64,000 nt of DNA from Leptospiraceae bacterium (GTDB taxonomy: Bacteria > Spirochaetota > Leptospiria > Leptospirales > Leptonemataceae). Positions 61,310 through 64,000 of the stretch are shown here, piece by piece. Below the pieces are notes generated by a model. That model saw only the letters and a program-made list of their open reading frames with translations. It made no database searches and was not told the origin of the DNA. A program made the position numbers and the translations under genes. How positions within the stretch are numbered: position 1 is the first letter of the stretch; each line of letters starts with the position of its first letter. The stretch spans positions 62,001-126,000 of the forward strand of contig BPKM01000002.1 of the NCBI GenBank assembly GCA_026005135.1, read 5' to 3'.

Positions 61310-61786
61310 TTATGGCAACTGTAAATCTTTAAATGATAATTTATTTAAATGATGTACCAAGCCAATTAGAGCTAATCGGTAACCAAGAACACCCATACCA
61401 CTTATTACTGCTAAGGCTTTATCGCTTAAATAAGAATGATGGCGAAAAGGTTCTCTTGCATAAATATTACTTATATGAACTTCTATAAATGGTACATTTA
61501 CAGAAAGCAAAGCATCGCGTAATGCAACAGATGTATGTGTAAATCCACCAGGATTTATAATTATACCATCATAAGGATTATTAAAGTGTTCCTGTATTTT
61601 GTCTATTAAATTTCCTTCTTGATTGGATTGATAAAATATTGGTTCTACACCAAGTCTTTTAGCATCTTGATTTAATTGATTTTCAATATCTTTTAGAGTC
61701 GTATGACCATAAATATGAGGTTCCCGTATACCTAATAAATTTAAATTAGGTCCATTGATTATTAAAACACGTTTTAACTCTTTCAT
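61310..61786 (-). CDS. aroQ: 3-dehydroquinate dehydratase, type II
   Basis: A 158-residue dodecameric-type enzyme of the shikimate pathway. [18 protein letters not shown] carries the catalytic Y26 and substrate arginine. [27 protein letters not shown] and [19 protein letters not shown] supply the acidic, histidine and arginine residues. The start at 61786 ([12 protein letters not shown]) follows the aroB stop by one base; a longer frame reads into aroB. It acts on the product of AroB. Confidence 0.95.
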   Translation of the reverse strand: MKELKRVLIINGPNLNLLGIREPHIYGHTTLKDIENQLNQDAKRLGVEPIFYQSNQEGNLIDKIQEHFNNPYDGIIINPGGFTHTSVALRDALLSVNVPFIEVHISNIYAREPFRHHSYLSDKALAVISGMGVLGYRLALIGLVHHLNKLSFKDLQLP

Positions 61787-61787
61787 A

Positions 61788-62894
61788 TTAACCAAATAAC
61801 TTTTTTTGTTCCTGCCATACAACAAGAAAATCATTTATATCTAATTCCTGATCATAGACTGGTTTACCAATGTCTTCTAAATATATATATTTGATTTTTC
61901 CATGTAGATTTTTTTTATCATAAACTAAATGTTCTGCAATTTTACTTCCATCTAAATCTGCTGTATCTAAGGGTAGTTTTAGTAATTGCATTATTTTAAA
62001 AACTTCATTTATAATTTCTTCCGATAGCTGGAACTTCTTTTTAGAAAGTAACAGAGCAGTTACAAGCCCACGGCTTACTGCTTCTCCATGCGAAAATACC
62101 TTATAATTTGTTAATGATTCAATTGCATGTGCAACTGTATGCCCCAAATTTAATATAGAGCGAAGACCTGATTCTTTTTCGTCCTTGGATACAACTTCTG
62201 CTTTAACTTTTATTGACTCATATATAACCTGATTCCATAACGAAAAATCCCATTTTTTATAATCTGGATGATTCCATACAATATTTTTAAAATTTTGATA
62301 AACATGTTTATTTAATAAGGAATGCTTTACTATTTCTGCTAAACCACAAATCCATTCTTTATCTGGCAATGTATTTAGAAAATCTATATTACATAAAACA
62401 ACTTTTGGTTGATAAAAAGAACCAACCATATTTTTTCCTATATCTACATTAACAGCAACCTTACCTCCAACACTGGAATCTACCATAGCAAGTAAAGTAG
62501 TAGGAATTTGAATAAATGCAATTCCTCGTAAAATAGTAGAAGCAATAAATCCAGCGAAATCACCTATAACACCACCACCTAAAGCAATAATACAACTTTT
62601 TCTGTCGATTTCCCATCGAATTAAATCTTCGAATACTTCTTGTGTATATTTTAAATGTTTAAACTCTTCGCCAGCTGGTCTTATAAGTATCTTTGCAATA
62701 CTAAGTTCATTTTCTAATTGGTTTATTAAATTTTTATAAAAATGATATACATTATCATCTGTTATAATAACATATTTAGAAAAATTATATTGTTTTAATA
62801 AATCAAACCAATCTTTTTTAAAATGATCAGAAAATAAAATATAATAATTTTTATTTATATATTCTTCTATGGGTATTAATAATTTATCAAACAT
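61788..62894 (-). CDS. aroB: 3-dehydroquinate synthase
   Basis: A 368-residue NAD- and zinc-dependent enzyme making 3-dehydroquinate. [20 protein letters not shown] near 103-122 is the NAD-binding glycine loop. [20 protein letters not shown] and [11 protein letters not shown] follow. Metal ligands are in [12 protein letters not shown] and [10 protein letters not shown]. It is seven bases after rnc and coupled to aroQ, so acpP-rnc-aroB-aroQ reads as one operon. Confidence 0.95.
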   Translation of the reverse strand: MFDKLLIPIEEYINKNYYILFSDHFKKDWFDLLKQYNFSKYVIITDDNVYHFYKNLINQLENELSIAKILIRPAGEEFKHLKYTQEVFEDLIRWEIDRKSCIIALGGGVIGDFAGFIASTILRGIAFIQIPTTLLAMVDSSVGGKVAVNVDIGKNMVGSFYQPKVVLCNIDFLNTLPDKEWICGLAEIVKHSLLNKHVYQNFKNIVWNHPDYKKWDFSLWNQVIYESIKVKAEVVSKDEKESGLRSILNLGHTVAHAIESLTNYKVFSHGEAVSRGLVTALLLSKKKFQLSEEIINEVFKIMQLLKLPLDTADLDGSKIAEHLVYDKKNLHGKIKYIYLEDIGKPVYDQELDINDFLVVWQEQKKLFG

Positions 62895-62901
62895 GGTATT
62901 A

Positions 62902-63708
62902 TTATATCAATAATTCATCAAATTGACTTTTAATTTTATCAAGAGCTCTTTGGGCTGCTTGTTTTTCTGCACGTTTTTTCGAAGTTCCTGTACCACGCGC
63001 AATTTCTATTCCATTTATCATAACTCTGTATATAAATTCACGTTTATGATCTGGTCCTTCCTGAGAAACCATTTCGTAAACTGGATGTGTATGATATTTT
63101 TTTTGAACTAACTCCTGTAAGGCAGATTTTGGATCTACTGCTCTGCCAGGTTTTGTTAAATTTTTTAACCGATTTTCTAACATATTTAAAACAAATTTAC
63201 GAGCTTCTTCGAGTCCTAAATCTAAATATATGGCAGCAACAAATGCTTCAAAAGAATCAGCCAGATTCGATGGTCTTCTTGCACCTCCACTTTTTTTTTC
63301 CCCTTTACTCATTTTTAAATATTGACCAAATCGAAGTTTTCTTGCTACACTTGCTAAGGATTTTTCCGAAACAGCAGCAGATTTGATCCTTGCCATTTGA
63401 CCTTCGTTTAGATGAAAACTTCTATATAAATAATCATTTACAATAAAACCAATAATTGCATCTCCTAAATATTCAAGACGTTGATTGTTTAATCGATGTG
63501 CCCCTGGTTCATTAGCATAACTACTATGTGTTAAGGCAAGATCATATAATCTATAATCTCTAAAACGAATACCCAATCTTTTTGAGAGTTCTTTAAGTTG
63601 CTCGATACGTTCTTTATTTAAGATGATTTTTTCAACATGGTCGGAATATTGCATAGGAAGGGTAAGACCGATTTTCTTTTTACTACCATACGTATTAATT
63701 GATAGCAA
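62902..63708 (-). CDS. rnc: Ribonuclease III
   Basis: A double-strand RNA endonuclease processing rRNA and mRNA. NQRLEYLGDAIIGF holds the catalytic acidic signature, and ADSFEAFVAAIYLDLG the second. A double-stranded RNA-binding domain fills the last 70 residues (ALQELVQKKYHTHPVYEM to KKRAEKQAAQRALDKI). The start is uncertain: the long frame uses TTG at 63708, but the first ATG is at 63654 (MQYSDHVEK), just past a long hairpin. RNase III often regulates its own mRNA through such a hairpin. Confidence 0.93.
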   Translation of the reverse strand: MLSINTYGSKKKIGLTLPMQYSDHVEKIILNKERIEQLKELSKRLGIRFRDYRLYDLALTHSSYANEPGAHRLNNQRLEYLGDAIIGFIVNDYLYRSFHLNEGQMARIKSAAVSEKSLASVARKLRFGQYLKMSKGEKKSGGARRPSNLADSFEAFVAAIYLDLGLEEARKFVLNMLENRLKNLTKPGRAVDPKSALQELVQKKYHTHPVYEMVSQEGPDHKREFIYRVMINGIEIARGTGTSKKRAEKQAAQRALDKIKSQFDELLI

Positions 63709-63721
63709 AAGAAAATCGGCC
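63666..63721 (-). promoter_or_regulatory. Long hairpin between acpP and rnc, candidate RNase III autoregulation site
   Basis: The arms GACCGATTTTCTTTT (63666-63680) and AAAAGAAAATCGGCC (63707-63721) pair over 15 bases with one G-U, around a 26-base loop. In the mRNA it covers the TTG start of rnc and ends 12 bases before the first ATG. E. coli rnc is known to be controlled by cleavage of a leader stem. Confidence 0.6.
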
Positions 63722-63742
63722 TTTAAATTTAGATTTTAAAAA

Positions 63743-63982
63743 TTATTTTTGGTGTTCTTTGATGTATTTAATTACATCACCAACTGTTTGGATTTTTTCT
63801 GCATCTTCGTCAGAAATTTCAATTCCAAACTCTTCTTCTAATGCCATTACTAATTCTACTGTATCGAGAGAATCAGCACCTAAATCCTCAATAAAATGAG
63901 CATCTTCTGTAATTTCGGACTCATCTGCACCTAATTGTTGTGCAATGATGGAGCGAACTTTTTGAAATAATTCATCTGTCAT
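63743..63982 (-). CDS. acpP: Acyl carrier protein
   Basis: A 79-residue acidic carrier for fatty acid synthesis. The phosphopantetheine serine is S38 in [12 protein letters not shown]. The length and four-helix pattern are normal. AAGGAG precedes the ATG by about seven bases. The acpP-rnc order is common in bacteria. The fatty-acid genes that often precede it would lie beyond the right edge. Confidence 0.96.
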   Translation of the reverse strand: MTDELFQKVRSIIAQQLGADESEITEDAHFIEDLGADSLDTVELVMALEEEFGIEISDEDAEKIQTVGDVIKYIKEHQK

Positions 63983-64000
63983 AGTCTTCTCCTTATTTTG

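Noticed and set aside
1-64000. tRNA or rRNA genes
   Set aside because: I found no GC-richer cloverleaf-like stretch with the TTCGA and CCA-type landmarks in the intergenic regions, though small RNAs cannot be excluded by eye.

Overview
The window is a strongly AT-rich bacterial chromosome segment, well under 30% GC by eye, with genes on both strands. Several features point to a spirochaete, probably a distant low-GC relative of the Leptospira group. These are DUF1564-like proteins, tandem TRL-like small lipoproteins, a DUF2225 protein, many lipoproteins with relaxed lipoboxes (Asn or Gln before the Cys), TolB-like lipoproteins and beta-barrel outer-membrane proteins. This placement is an inference from remembered family distributions, not a search.

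Layout. 1-5.7 kb: a partial TPR membrane protein, a nucleoside phosphorylase-like gene, separate coaB and coaC, a beta-propeller lipoprotein and a thioredoxin with a helical extension. 5.8-6.5 kb: a 689-bp mobile cassette. 6.6-21 kb: membrane proteins, tpiA, a MITE, a frameshifted TPR/transglutaminase gene, mtnP, two SDR genes, alanine dehydrogenase, a PhoD-like phosphatase, an RND pump and citrate synthase. 21-27 kb: cysK, a DUF1564-like gene wrecked by two small elements, a VanY-type peptidase, a YdcF/ElyC protein, tadA and a PAS-GAF-cyclase. 27-32.6 kb: an IS66 element, a J-domain/phospholipase C pair, two small membrane genes and the second cassette. 32.6-42 kb: an rRNA/tRNA methyltransferase, a ParB-domain protein, plsC, a pabBC fusion, gcvH-gcvPA-gcvPB, a HEPN/MNT pair, a thioesterase and an FmdB protein. 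42-44.7 kb: an IS30 remnant, repeats and a 15-repeat CRISPR array with no cas genes in view. 44.8-55.8 kb: surface proteins, truA, a DUF2225 gene, a helical exported protein, a di-haem peroxidase, a GH18 protein, a lone protease propeptide, TRL lipoproteins and two Uma2 genes. 55.8-61.3 kb: a LolA-like/ABC/outer-membrane-protein operon. 61.3-64 kb: aroQ, aroB, rnc and acpP.

How the genes work together. The acpP-rnc-aroB-aroQ block, the glycine cleavage genes, the pabBC fusion, coaB/coaC, tpiA, gltA and cysK are core metabolism. The ABC operon probably handles outer-membrane or periplasmic lipoprotein traffic.

The most unusual content is mobile DNA. Two nearly identical 689/688-bp cassettes have IS66-like ends; one has a perfect 8-bp target duplication. 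Each carries only a DUF1564-like gene, and a full IS66 in the same window may mobilise them. That IS66 copy sits between 181-bp direct repeats instead of an 8-bp duplication, which puts a host promoter in front of its transposase. An IS30 remnant is likewise flanked by about 122-bp repeats. Two to three MITE-like elements, a triplicated CRISPR leader and near-duplicate spacers complete the picture. Several genes carry single-base frameshifts, which could be decay or base-calling errors in homopolymers.
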